From: Dermatemys mawii
Lineage: Eukaryota; Chordata; Testudines; Dermatemydidae
Direction: 5' to 3'
NCBI GenBank assembly: GCA_007922305.1
Contig: ML677334.1
Coordinates: forward strand, 20,475,626-20,539,625
DNA: 64,000 bases
Program-made: the position numbers and the translations under genes
The notes under the pieces: model-generated
Database searches by the model: none
What the model was told of the DNA's origin: nothing
The model's input: the letters and a program-made list of their open reading frames with translations, nothing else
Shown: in pieces, positions 1 through 12,500 of the stretch
How positions within the stretch are numbered: position 1 is the stretch's first letter
Layout: the number at the start of each line of letters is the position of its first letter

Positions 1-1247
1 TTCATAACATTCAATGGCCTTCTTTCAAGAAGCTACAAGTATGCAGTGAGGTAATTATATAAGTTTAAAAGAATTGCACAGGGCTACTGATTTAAATGAC
101 CACTCAGAGGACTGACAAAAACTGGTTGCTTGATGAAGGTAGTTTTCTTATCAAAGTGTATTCACTGTATTTGGGGGTGATGTGGCATGGGAGCCATCCT
201 AGTGCTAACCCCCACTCCTGCACTGTGTAATATGATCATGTTTTAACAACCTCCAAGCAATTGCAGTGTAGGGAAAGAGTTATAAAGGAGCTGGATCAGG
301 TTTGCTGCTAGCCATCAAATACCTTGACCTACCACAGTGTGCTGTAGTTATTAATCCCATGTCGTGCTCACACTTCCTTTTCCTCTTTCCAGTTGCACCT
401 ATGGCCCTGAGTTGCTGTGTTACTGTGAACCTGTCCCTGCCTCCCCCAGAGGTGCTTCCTTTTGACTCATTCCCTCAGGAACACAGCTGGGGATTTCCCG
501 ATCTTCCCTTCTATGGGTGGTAAAAGAGAAGACAGGCAAATAGCAATAGGGGGAAAACAATCAATAAATTTGACTTTTCTTTCTCCGCAATACAAGGTTT
601 GAACATAAGCAAGTGCTTGGTACTTAATAAACACCTTTAAATATTGACAAAGTTGTACTACAGGACTGTGGTGCCAATTACTGTTTTTCTTCAGGAAAGG
701 AAGAAGTTGACATGAGGGGAAATATAGACGAAATGTCATAGGGTCCATATAGATAAGTGTGCGTGTTGTTTGCTCAGGGACAGTACTGGACAGGCTTGGT
801 CTAACTCGTACTGATTTCAATGACAAAACTCTCATTGACTACAATGGTCCAGGAGCAAGTCCTATTCCTTGAGTACAAAGGAAACTAACTTGGCTGAGGA
901 AGACATACTGGCCAATCAAGAGGCAGGGAAGGATGGAAGGAGTCCATGAGGAAGGGCAGGGTAGGAAGTATCTGACGTCCACCACTGCCACTTTGTCATG
1001 AGTGTAATGAAGGAAAGGAGATTAGAAGTGTCTTCATCAAAGGGATTTGGGAGTGTGTAAAAGACTTGATATAGATTTGGTGGAATTTCGAATTATACTG
1101 GGAAAATTCTGTTCTCAGTTATACCAGTATAGCCCCACTGACGGTGTTGCAGTTACAGGGCTAGTTGCATACCCCTCTGATGTGGTTGTCCATGCTTCCT
1201 TCTGGAAATTTGTCATCCTTGCAGCCTTCCCTTCCTGTTAGTTTCTC
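1..1247. other. Intergenic, FOXF2 3' flank
   Basis: No gene is seen. A short inverted-repeat member (TTTCAATGA...TCATTGACT type) lies near 808-880 and belongs to the dispersed palindromic family found through the window. The rest appears single-copy. Confidence 0.5.
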
Positions 1248-1478
1248 CTAGCATCTGTCTCCTGGCGTACCCATGTATCCTGCCAGAGAACTGGGACCCT
1301 TCTTTAGGTCCTGGTCTGGGGCTGGCACCCCATTCTGCCTCTGATCATCTTCATACAGCAAAGGCACCAGCTCTGACTTTTTAAGCTCTTTAGAGTTTAG
1401 CTTTCTTTCTTTGCACAGCTCCACTAGCTGATCTTGATTGTTCATAGCTAATTTTTCCTGGCTGTGGTGTGTGGTTTT
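1248..1478 (-). pseudogene. Possible gag-like SAP-domain fragment of a retroelement
   Basis: The minus strand has an open frame whose conserved-looking part is NNQDQLVELCKERKLNSKEL, followed by KKSELVPLLYEDD. The pattern (x)LxELCKERxLxxxxLKKxELxxxL resembles the SAP-like N-terminal segment found in gag proteins of some vertebrate gypsy/ERV-type elements. A poly-A-type run (plus-strand T11 near 1480) precedes it. No capsid, zinc knuckle or pol follows in frame. It may be a decayed fragment or a chance frame; only the motif pattern supports it. Confidence 0.35.
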
Positions 1479-4400
1479 TTTTTTTTTTGTGCTCCTCCCA
1501 AAAAGAGCACAGGACACCTTTCTCATGCTTTTTCCTTCCACAATTATTGTGTTTTACTGCTGTTGTCACTAATGGGAAATTTACCATTGTTACTATCTGA
1601 AATGTACTGCTGCCAGTATATCAGGGTTACAGATATAGCTGTACCTTTGAGTCATTTCTTGGTCTTTCTGAGTGCACTCCCTCAGGTGTCAGGCCCCTCT
1701 TCTGGAACAGAATTCCACAGTTCTTCCAGTTTTAGACCAGGCTTGGAGCTACAGTATTCTCTGTATCAATCCCACAGATTTGATTAGGTTCTGAAACTGT
1801 GGTTCTGCCTTTCCAGGGTCTGTAACCAGTGGTACTCAGTGACAAAACAGCTTTCTTAAAACCAGAGTGTTTAAATTTAACAGCAGGAATAGAGCACTTA
1901 GAGGAAAAAAAGATTTTAAAATACACATGCATGTAGACTATCTTACCTAATGACTTAACACCCCTTGATGGTAACCTAGGCAGGCCTAACTTCTTTAGAC
2001 AGCCCAGCAGCCTGGGTTAGTCTGGTTTCCTGGAATAGCACTCGAACAATTACCTCCTCTCTTCAGAGAGAGGGAGAGAGAGAGAGAATCCTTTAAAAAT
2101 CAGCCCAGGTTCTTCATTTATGTCAGTTCCCAGACCTTGACCCAGCTCGTCCAAACCAGTTGGTAGCCTCAGCAGGAGGTCAAGCTAGATTTCCCAGAAC
2201 TAAGTGTTCTGCCATTGTCTTGTAACAACCCTCAATTGTTTACTTTGAGGTGGCTTATGTTGATCCATTGTTTCCTTCCAGCTTGCTTTTCATTACAGCT
2301 TCCTATTAAACTAAACATATAACTATCTGGATAACTAGGTCAACATACAGTATTAATAACTTACTACAGAGCAACGCCACTTCCAACACAGATGTAAGTA
2401 GGGCAGCACCAGTGTGACTGAAAGCAGGGTTTAGTCTATTAGATTTGAAATAGAACTGGGATGCTGTGGATAGGGGCCTAATTCTTCTTTTCAGCTACAT
2501 GATGTAATTTCCATTGTCTTCAGTGAGTTACATCTGTGTTTCTGAGTGTGGATCTAAGCCCTAAGGACTTTTGTCTGTGATTATGTTTAATAACTGCCCT
2601 CCGATACAGATACAAACCATCTGCACCTCTTCTGTCACATCTATTTGTATGAAGACACTGAAAAGTCACTTCATACTAACCCAGGTGTTCTCAAATGTTT
2701 TCACACTCCACTGTCTGGTGAAGCCCTTTTCCCCCATTCATATCTGTGCAAACCATCTTTCAGTCCATTGACAATAACATAACATCCCTGTGGCAGTCCA
2801 ACAGTTGCTGGAAATAGTCCTCTACTTAACTGCCTTTAACATGATAAATTTTGTATTCCTGTTGGAAAAGAGTTCACCGCACTGTCTGTTCTGATCTTTG
2901 TTGAATCTCCCCCTGCCATCTGTTCTCATTCTCTCAGCTGGAAAGGAGGAGAGCCAGCAACATGTAACCAGATAGCTTTCTCTGGGCCACCAACAAATGC
3001 TCTGCAGGCCACCAGTGGTCAACAAACCACAGCTGGGGAAACCTCTGTTTTATACAAAAGCAAATGGGGAAAAAGGTACATGGATTAATTATCAAGTCAC
3101 TGCCTTGATTCCTCAATTAAAATTGTAAAAGAGTTTCCAGTATGAACACACATTGGAGCTAACACCCACTTTGGGCTCTCTACATGAGAAAGTTGTGTCA
3201 GTTTAATTTAAGGCTTGTTTCCACAAGGAGGTTGCATTGTTTTAACTTAAATTGGTTTAGTTAAACTGTGGCACTTTGATGAGTGGACACTCTTTTATAT
3301 CAATTTAGAACTGGTTGTATTGTTTAGCTGGTATCTGTAAATGTACAGGCACTACCTTAGCCTATACAAGCCACGCTTAAACACACAAAAGTTGCATTGG
3401 TTTAATGAAATTATTATAAAATTGCACCTTTCAATATCTAAGTACAGCATTGACTCTAGACCTGCCCTATGGTTAAATCCGCCGCAAAAGATTTCGTGGG
3501 TGTCCTCATTTTGCTTTAAGCTTATTTTGATGTTAAATGACATTAATTAGGAGCAGGTTTAAATCATTCCAGAACAAACCACTCTGAAAGTGAGATGAGT
3601 ATCTACAAAAGGGTTGTCACCATATCAGCTAAATCAGCTTAAAAACTGTATTACTGTATACAAATGTATACACTGGTGCAGCTTTCTTGCATACATAAGT
3701 CCTTTCTAAAAAAGCTGCTTTCTGCATAAAATAGTTCATGTGTGTCCTCTCGATAAAGGTTAATGTTTATTGGAAACATTTAGGTTAATCAGATCAAACT
3801 CCTCTGAAGTTTAGAGCCTGGAAATAGCATTATTTTAAAAATTGTTCTAAAAGTTGTACTGTACTGATTTTGGTATTCATATTTATGTATTTGAGTCAGA
3901 TCCTCAGTTAGTCAGTGAAGCAACACATAACTATGCCTACTGAGGATCTGGTCTTAGGAAACTATGCTTTGTAATGACTCTAAAAATGTCAACCCCATTT
4001 TTAATTTTCTAAAATTGGTGGAACAGGCAATGATGGGTGAATCCAACTGTATTCATTACAGTATTGTAAACTCCTTTTGTAAAAGTTAAAATAAACTCTA
4101 ATGCAATTGATAGGATGTGCAATTCTTTCCAATATTACATGTAAAAGAATAGTAATGCAATTAAAAAGTAAATCTAATCTTAAAATACCTCTAGTTCCAG
4201 TTGTAGTTTGATAGTGATGAAAAGTATCTTTGCATTTTAGGATCCTCTCCCCACAACATATTTCTTTTATAAATGACCAATGGGGAAATAAATATTTCCA
4301 TAAATCATCTTTGGATTAAAAACAAGAATTAAAAGGAGGCTTGAAGTTGTTTAATATTACAGATGTTTTGGAGTTCTGTTCAGTAGTTGGCAAATCACAC

Positions 4401-4479
4401 AAGGCTGCTCTGAATTCTTTATAATCTAGACACAAAGATCATTGCACTCTAAAAGAACCTCTGGGCTCTTATTCAAAAA
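1479..4479. other. Intergenic, mostly unique sequence
   Basis: No coding gene is seen. It contains a short GA run at about 2070-2088, an inverted-repeat family member near 2470-2560, and a perfect 12-bp inverted pair at 3898-3950. The rest is AT-rich and apparently single-copy. Confidence 0.5.
3898..3950. repeat. Short palindromic element (12-bp perfect arms)
   Basis: CAGATCCTCAGT at 3898-3909 is mirrored by ACTGAGGATCTG at 3939-3950, with a 29-base spacer. It resembles the other ATCCT...AGGAT palindromes scattered through this window and is probably a small non-autonomous DNA-transposon-type relic. Confidence 0.6.
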
Positions 4480-5530
4480 TATGTTGGCTTCTATTTACCT
4501 CTTTCCTCGTTTGTATCTATCAAATGGCTAAATGTATAAATAAAGTCCGGGTGTTCTTATTAGGGAAGGCAGTATTTCATGCAGATTAATGCCGCAGATT
4601 TAGTAAAACGTATTTCTCTTTTAAACTAGAGTATGTTTTGAATTAATTTCCTTGCTGTGTACGAATCAGGTATACTCTATTCTATGCCTGCTGTTTCACA
4701 ATGCTCATCAGCATCACATCTGAGCATTGTCTATGTTGCCTTAAAATCCCGATTCAGCAAACTAATCTATTCAGCAAAGCACTTAATTTTAAAAACGCGC
4801 TTAATCGCATCAATTTTAACGGGACTATTCATAGGTTTAAAATGGAAATGTAAAGATGAATCAGGGCCTGCCTGACAATGCCAGCACTTTATTGAGCACA
4901 ATTATTTAAATCTCAGCTCATGTGTCAGGGATATATCTTTCAGCATTCAATACAATCAGATGTACTCCTACTGAACAAAAATCTTTAACCTTACTTTGCC
5001 GTGAAAGTTGGCTAACATTTCTCTGGATTCTGCAGATAATGAACAAGAAAATGAAGTGAATTGTCAATCGGGATTAAAATACAGTACGAAATAGATACGC
5101 TGACAGTTTTAACAGAATAATGTTTTTCGGGAATATGTTAATCAAATAGCTGCTACAGCTTCAACATCTCACACAAGATAGAAACTTTGTAAACGTTAAA
5201 CGGCTTTGTCAGAACTCCCCTGTCTTTTGAGTAGCTGAGGTTTTTCTGGTGTAATGTAAACACTACCAAGGAAAATCCCCGTGTTGGTGCTTCAGGCTGT
5301 GAGGAAATCAGCAGAGGGAGAGAAAAATGTAGATTAGATTAGATGCATTCCAGTTTTTGGTCGACTGCTGTGTTCGTGGTCAAGATTTCATTCCTGCGCT
5401 ACAGAACCTCGCTTTAATGTGATGTAATTATGGGCATGTTTGTGCTTAGTCCACATTTAATCCAATTACCACAAACTTTCCCAGCAAGTGCGAACTATAT
5501 TGCTCTGCTAACAGGGACGAGTTGATCTGT
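4480..5530. promoter_or_regulatory. Candidate conserved regulatory block 3' of FOXF2
   Basis: This is repeat-free, mixed-composition sequence with many homeobox-type TAATTA/ATTA words and two forkhead-type sites: GTAAACG at 5189-5195 and GTAAACA at 5256-5262. It has no open frame. The look is that of developmental non-coding elements, but conservation could not be tested here. Confidence 0.3.
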
Positions 5531-8500
5531 GATTGTGTAGATAGGTGGGTCTAGGCTTCCTCAGACCGTGACTCCCGTATTAGAGAAGAAGGTATAAAGA
5601 GCGATCTAAAGAAAGGAGGGTAACCACACCATCCTGAAATCTGGTTGTGACCCCTTTGACGTGGATCATATTTTCACACCCAGTCGGGTAGTGCGTGTGA
5701 TTCAGGTTAAACCACCGTCAAAGGAAGGAAACTAGAGCCTCGATACTAAGGTGAGGTGTGGACAGAAACTAAGGCAGAAAGAAGCATGACAATGGACATG
5801 GGGTGCAAAGGGGATGAAAGAAGCGGAGCTAGGAACTAGGGCAAGGTCACCGGAAATTCTGATAATTAATCACGGTGCTAAATGAGCTGATGGCTGACTG
5901 AGATATATGCCCGGCAGCATTTTGCATCAGCTGATGTCCGTTTCAGTGGATCAACTGTAGGTTTCCCTAAAGGGTGACCCGCAAAGGGGTTTTCCCCCCT
6001 TCCTAATTGGGGTCGTGCCCTTTCTGCTTGGTTAGAATGTAAGTGGAAGCCCGGAAAGGGATTTTTCAGAATAAATAAATACAATTCTGGGTTTTAAACT
6101 TTGGAAATATCAAGATGTGAACTCTAGTCTTCTCTCGTTTAGCTGGCGCCTACTGGGTGCTTCCGATATAGGTACTGTGAAAGTTAACCCATTAATTAAA
6201 ACGCCGGAGAAGTTGATCATTCTTTCTCCAGCATGTCAGGTAACCAATGATGATACACAAAGCAAACAAAACCCTGGGACATTTTCAATTGTCCGATTAA
6301 AAGTCTGCAGCTGCACAGCTTTTTGGCTTTTAACCCATGTGATTTCACTAGCCCTGGAGATTACTGGAGCTTTGCAGGCTAGACAACCACTGAATGCCTA
6401 CAGTAGCAAACCCTAAAATTAAAGTAAGGCTAATTAGTTTTAATGTCATTGTATTTTTCCCATTTGCAAGTCACTTAAATTGGAAAGAATTATTGGGTGA
6501 AGATTAGGAATCCATTTCACTGCCATTCCCCTGCTCATGTTGATAGTTAAATGGTTCTGTTTCTGAAGCGTTCTCTGTTTGTCAGTCTAAAAAAAGTGGA
6601 AAAGAAAAAGGAAATTTACCGTTCGGAAATACAGAAGCAAAGGCAAGCTCAAAACTATAATATTGCCTAGTACTGTATTCTTGTCTGAGAGAGAGAGAAA
6701 GAGAGAGACAGACGGACAGAGAGAGAGAGAGAGAGAGAGAGAGAATTGCCTGAAATGGAATCACTTACAGAAATAGAAAGAACAAAAATATATCGAATAC
6801 GAAAATTTGAAGAGCTGCACATGCTTTTGATATTTCGGTCTTAATGTTCAATGACACGGTGGGTCCACTAGGGGGCACTAGAATCATGGTCTATTCAATC
6901 TGTTAGGCAAATTCAGTTTTTTTGTCTTTGAGGTCCTGTCATTCTCTGTATAAACAAGTTACGTTCAAGTGTTTAGGATATAAATTACGACCATGCAGGC
7001 TTGCCTTGGAAAGAATGTAAACACAGCACTGTGGTCGGAGCAAACTCTGAAACTGACTTTATAATTTATTGCAGGCCCCTGAGAAGCTCGGGGGGAAAAG
7101 GGCATGTTTGAGTATAAATATCAAAATGGAGATTTAAAAAAATCATTCTGATCAAATTCACTCCCAACTTAGTATTTAAAGGCGCCAGCGTGGTATGGAT
7201 GCTGGACTTTAAATAGGAGTTTGTTTCCTTCCTTTTAATATGGACTGGGGCTGCACTGGATTGTATTATGCCCGAGGATATGATTGCATGCGATCAGGGG
7301 GCTGTCTAAGGGAGAACAAATCTTTTAGCACTGAACTGGCCAAGACTGTGCCGCAGTTTCTTTCACGTAAGAAAGTGTGATGTGAGAGAAAACGTACATC
7401 GGCTCGATTCTATTTAATCTGTCGAGGAAGCAGACCAACAACATGCTTCATAATTAATTCGCCACATGGTTTATGGAATGGAATAGCATCCGTGGGGCGG
7501 GGGTGGAGGAGGGTGAATTTCGGAAATCCGTGCACGTACAGATTCATTTTGCTTTCATCGGGGGATGCACAGGAAAACTTGAAAAGCTTGAGACGGTCCC
7601 TTAAGAAATCCAGCCAATACAGTAAGGAGAAGCGACTTCAAGACACATTAGTGCATCTGGTCCCTCTGTGTGGAAGTCTCCTTTCAGGCTCCATACAGGA
7701 GTCCCACGGTGGGATCAAAGGGTGGGAGCTTATAAACGTGACTTTACTGCTTTAGGTAAGCAGAAAGATGTAGAGCGCGTGAACTCCAGTGGATTTAAGG
7801 GATGAATGGACTTTGAGCTGATCTTGAGTAAATGTTCAGCTCCATGTAATCCTAGATCTGTCCCTGGGGTTCCTTGCCGCTGCCCCAGTGACACTCAAAC
7901 ATGTGTTTTCAGTATCTTGACATCTAAACTACTACATAACTACCTGAATGAGCGAGTAAGAAGGCCCGATTTTACTTAACGAATAGGAGGATGCTTTTCT
8001 GAGTTACAAAAAGCCTGTCCCGCAGTCAGAAGTGACGAGGCACTATTTATATATAGCTTGAGCCTGGATTCGTTGCGCACCCCAAACTCTCATTGAATTC
8101 ATTGTTTCGATAAGGACATGGACAGCAGAATGTGGGCCAACTCCTACCCAATGGATTAATACCGGGAAAGAGCAAAACCAGGAACAATTCTGAAAAAGAA
8201 ATCACAATCATGGTCAATTGGATGATCTAAACATTGTTCAGTGCAGTTGAAGCGTTAGCTAGAAATCCAAACGGTCTTTAGATTATAACATTTGGATTAT
8301 TTGTTTTTATGTTAACGCTTTCACCATACTATTGCAAAGCCTCCATCAGTAGCTGAGGAAAATAAAGAGTAGAAAACTCGAGAGAAAGAGAGAGAGAGAC
8401 ACGCCAAACCTAAGGCTAGCTCAGGACACAGATCCCTCTGCAGGTCAATTACTCTCACCTCCCCCTTCAATAGTACCTGCAGGGTCTAGGGCGCCTTATT

Positions 8501-8574
8501 ATCCTTACTATGCTTGGGTTTAAAGGGACAAATACAAGAAGGGATAGAGTGAAACTAAATGCCTGCCCAGTGCA
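5531..8574. other. Intergenic, FOXF2 3' flank
   Basis: No coding gene is seen. A GA-rich microsatellite lies at 6686-6744. Forkhead-type words lie at 6951-6956 (TAAACA) and 7017-7023 (GTAAACA). A second GA run is near 8380. The stretch 6930-7260 is repeat-free and a candidate regulatory element. No mobile element is recognised. Confidence 0.5.
6686..6744. repeat. Imperfect (GA)n microsatellite
   Basis: GAGAGA runs broken by AA, GACAGACGGACA and similar interruptions. On the minus strand it makes a spurious Ser/Leu-rich frame. Confidence 0.85.
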
Positions 8575-9366
8575 TATTCGTTTATACCCATTTTATTGAA
8601 AAAGAATTTGTACATCAAAATATTTTGACAAACTGTAAAAAGTATACATAAGTGCAAATATATTCTCCATTTAAAGCAGTTAAGTGTGCGAGTATACACA
8701 AGATGTATTTAAAATATTTCTTTTTAAAAATACTGTGGTAGAAAACAACTTTGTAAAAATAAAAACAAAACATATTGTTGCAATACTGGAAAAAATGACC
8801 ATTCTTAAACTCTATACACGAAACTTCTAAACAATATATTTTTAATAATAATCGTTGGTGCTGGCGTCCATGGAAAGTGTTTTGAAAAAAGTTACCTTCA
8901 ATTAACGCTGGAACTACTTAGAAATGGAATTTCTCGCTGGTGCTGGTTTGAGGCAGATTTTTCCCAGTCGAAGGAAACTTGCTTCTATTTAAAAAATATG
9001 ATTGAACTGACCACTTTTGCAGGCCTTAATGTTTAGGACAATAGCGATCACAGAAATGCATTTTATTATTAACTTGGATAGACTTCCTATCAAAGATACC
9101 CTTCCCCCGCCCTCCCAAGCACATACACACACAAAAGAAAACCTTTCAAAAAAGCTTTGGAGCAGTATATCATCAACCTTTTCTGCCCTTCAAGGTGTGG
9201 CAGGGGACAAAACGGTAAACAGTGCTGCCTTATGTAATTTTGCTAAGTGACTTGTGTACTATTCAATGCTATCAGGAGTGCACATTATATTTTATCTGCG
9301 TGAGTCCGTCTATACCTCAAATCTGTTAAGCAGCCACCTGACTGTCTTTATTTGATAGTGCTAAGT
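8575..9366 (-). other. FOXF2 3' untranslated region (approximate end)
   Basis: This stretch follows the TGA at 9367. On the minus strand it is AT-rich, with several ATATTTTTA-type runs, and reaches an AATAAA hexamer at 8597-8592. A first AATAAA lies only about 15 bases past the stop (9352-9347) and is probably not the main site. The 3' end at about 8575 is inferred from usual hexamer-to-cleavage spacing. Confidence 0.6.
8592..8597 (-). terminator. FOXF2 polyadenylation signal AATAAA
   Basis: The plus strand reads TTTATT, which is AATAAA on the FOXF2 strand, 770 bases after the stop codon. That gives a 3' UTR of about the length remembered for FOXF2. It is the canonical hexamer, but usage was not verified. 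Confidence 0.6.
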
Positions 9367-9533
9367 TCACATCACACAGGGTTTGATATCTTGACAGACG
9401 CTTTGATGGTGATGGTGATGATAGTAAGATCCACTAGCAGAAGGGTGAAAAGAAGAAATGCCATTAAAATTGAGAACAAAATCTTTCCTGTCACACACTG
9501 GAGAAGAGTGATGCTGGTAGCGAGGCAATCCCA
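9367..9533 (-). other. FOXF2: FOXF2 coding exon 2 with stop codon
   Basis: This exon has 167 coding bases. The acceptor AG at 9535-9534 is preceded by a clean polypyrimidine stretch (minus-strand TTATTATTTTCTTCTCTTTC). It encodes [19 protein letters not shown] and onward to QDIKPCVM, then TGA at 9369-9367. The tail has a YYHHHHHQS histidine run and is very close to human FOXF2 (from memory). It is far more AT-balanced than exon 1. Confidence 0.96.
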
Positions 9534-12500
9534 CTGAAAGAGAAGAAAATAATAAGAGCTTCTCAGAAATTAGCTCAACTCTGTCTGAAAGAGTGGTTCT
9601 CTGTCTGATATACATCGTACCTATGGCGAATATAAATTCAGATATGTGGGGGGAATTAAATGTTACAGTTATGACGTAGCCTCCTGGAGCATTTAAGAAG
9701 GCCTCCACAAAGTGTTAATTTCCTTGAAGACACTTTTAAAGGGCAGTCTGAAGGCTATTGAAATTTAGGAGATATAGTAGTCTTGCCCCATTTTATATAA
9801 AAAAAATATTGTGCACACGTACACAGAGAAACTATTTAAGTGTGCATTTGTGTGAATGGAATGTGTGTCTGTATACACCCACACTGACAAGCGTATTATT
9901 TGTAGAGAGATAGATTATATAGATAAATGGATCATACATGCAATCTAGAACTATATACCCACAACACGCATGCTATGTGTATATGTAGCGTGTGTGTGTG
10001 TAGGTGCAGGTGCGTTTGCTGGAGTTGCACGCACACACACCTCTGTACCCCCCTCGTGTGTGTCGATGTACTGTGTGTGTGCAACTATACGAACACACCT
10101 GCACTTTTTTTTTCTGTATTCAGTGTAGATAATGATCCTGATCCCGCTCTATTAAAATTGATGGGAGGTTTGTTAGTGACTTCAGTGGGTAGAGGATCAG
10201 TGAGAATTAATGTTGTTAATTATAGAATGTGTGTGTGTGTGTACTATATCTCGCTATATTTGGACATGTGTATTCATATACTTAAGATACAGTGGAATGA
10301 TGCTCTACACTTAAACAAAAAAGTACAATATCTCCCCCATATCGTAAATCAGGCATCAGCCTCACTCAGACATTTCAAACACCCCAGCCACACGCCAGTG
10401 TGCCCAGTTCCTGAGGTGCTGTACTCTTTTGGGAGCAATTCTATACAACGGTGAGGCCGATCCTGGGGTCCTTTATTCAGACTTGATTCTCCCAGTGGGA
10501 GTTTTGCTTGAGAAAGGAGCGCAGGATCTAACCCAGATGTGTGTTTCCCCTCCCAGAGCAATCTGTTCATATCTGACATGGAGTGTCCAGGGCGTTCAGG
10601 TTTTTCCTCTGGCCTATTGGATCTTTTCAAATCTCAGTGGAAAATAAACTGATTCGAGATTCTTCAGTAGCTTCTCACAGAGTCCCGCAGAGACAGGGAG
10701 CAAATCTCCGACAGCACAGAACATCAGCGTCTAAATTTGTAACATGGAGAAAACTTTATAGATTCCAAGGCAAATACGTCTGCAGCTGCTGTGCCCGGAG
10801 GCTAGGCAGCCCCCTTGTACTGTAAGGCACATACAGGAGTCATTGCAGCCTGCCTATCTCTTCCTGAGCTCCCGTCCTTGTCCCTTCCCTCACCCCACAG
10901 TGCTCACTGTTTAAAGGTGATTATTTCGCTGGATTTCCTTGGTCTTTCTAATAACCTTGCTGGTATGCTCACAATAAACCATTGCACTTCATTACAGCCC
11001 TGATTCAATCAGGGAGCATGGTTTAATAGTGTGCGAAAAAATGTCTCCCTCAAGCCTCCAGGAGAACCAGTCTCTGTTTCCAATCTTTTCTTTTCTTATT
11101 CTTGGGTCAGATGCAAGTCTCCGGCTTAAACTCTCCACCATCACTAACTTAAATGGCTAGTGATTTGATCTAGGTTTATTGACCGATAAAAACACATTTT
11201 GGAACCAAATCTGCGTCGCATTAAACTAATAAAAAAGCAGCCACAGAGCCACTATGTGCACTTGTTATTATTGCTTGTGCCTTGTAGATTAATGAGAAAT
11301 AATTGCTCTTATTCACTTACTGTTAAGAATTCTTACAAACCCAGGAATTAATTTTTACCATATAATGCAGCATATACATAAGCGTATATATTCTCAAACA
11401 AAACCTTTTTAGTTATCTAGGGTATGATGAGCTAAGCTGCTTTCACTAAAGGCCTGGGCCCAAATCATGCCATCAGTTTCTAAACAGAACACATTTACTG
11501 AAATCAATTGGAAATTCCGTTAAAGAACTGATTGCACGATTTGCCTTCTGTTCTAGCACATATGAAATAAAGATTACTTTGTCCCTTTGGCACAAATTAT
11601 CTTAGCTAGATCTATATTTATAGTAGCGAGCTAGCTATGGGATCTGCACTTTTTTGTACGTTTCGAAAGGATGACGCTGGGTTTAAATAATCACATTATT
11701 GGAAATATTTGAGTTTTTACGGTAGAACAAAATCCTGTGTTTGAAGAACAAACCCAACAAACAAACAAACCACCCCTGGTCTTGGATTGTCTCCCTTTCA
11801 AAATTAAAATGTTGCACGCTGACAACAAACGTCCCGTCTAAGATCCTGTTGATTCCTTTCCCCCTGAAGATGCTTACTGTATATTTGAGAGAAGTTTTTT
11901 TTAAACTTGTAAACCTCAAAGTTTGTCCAAAAGCGGTCCAAAGGTTATGAAAGTGTTTATCGAGGGGTTGGCGAGAATATGCAATTGCGAACGCGCGTGT
12001 CTGTTCAGAAAACGGAAAAGGAAGATTGTTGTTCTGATCATAAAAACAAGGGGAAGAATTAATCTAATCGGTAGAGGGAATTTACCTTTAAACGAGGCTA
12101 TAACTTGGCATTTCGGAAGTGCAGATTCCGTCTGGGCAGATGGGAACTCTTTGTGGAGGTAGGGTTCGTTTACTGTTTTCTGGACCAAGGTCCGTTCCCC
12201 AGAAGCTGCTGTAAAGTACTGGATTCCTGTAGCTGCTGCTGCTTTACAGATCAGCAGCCCCTGAGTTTATTTTGAAGGGTTTAACACTGGGCGGTTTTGT
12301 TTGGTCAGCTTCACTGCTGAGATAAATGTAGCCAATGCAAACTTTAAACCGTCCTTTCCTAAAGGACATCCAGAACCGTTTGCACTGTTAGGAAGTTGCA
12401 CCTCTGCGAGCGAAGCAGTCAACAAAGGTTAAACATTGCTTTCCAAAGTGAAGGCTGGGGTTTTTTTTAGCTCGAAAGGTACAGTGCAATTCTCTGAGAT

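Noticed and set aside
1..8500. FOXC1 or another gene at the left edge
   Set aside because: No second forkhead domain or other conserved protein is seen in any frame. FOXC1 must lie outside the window.
9347..9352. AATAAA 15 bases after the FOXF2 stop as the main polyadenylation site
   Set aside because: It would leave almost no 3' UTR. The hexamer at 8597-8592 fits the usual UTR length better, although minor use cannot be excluded.
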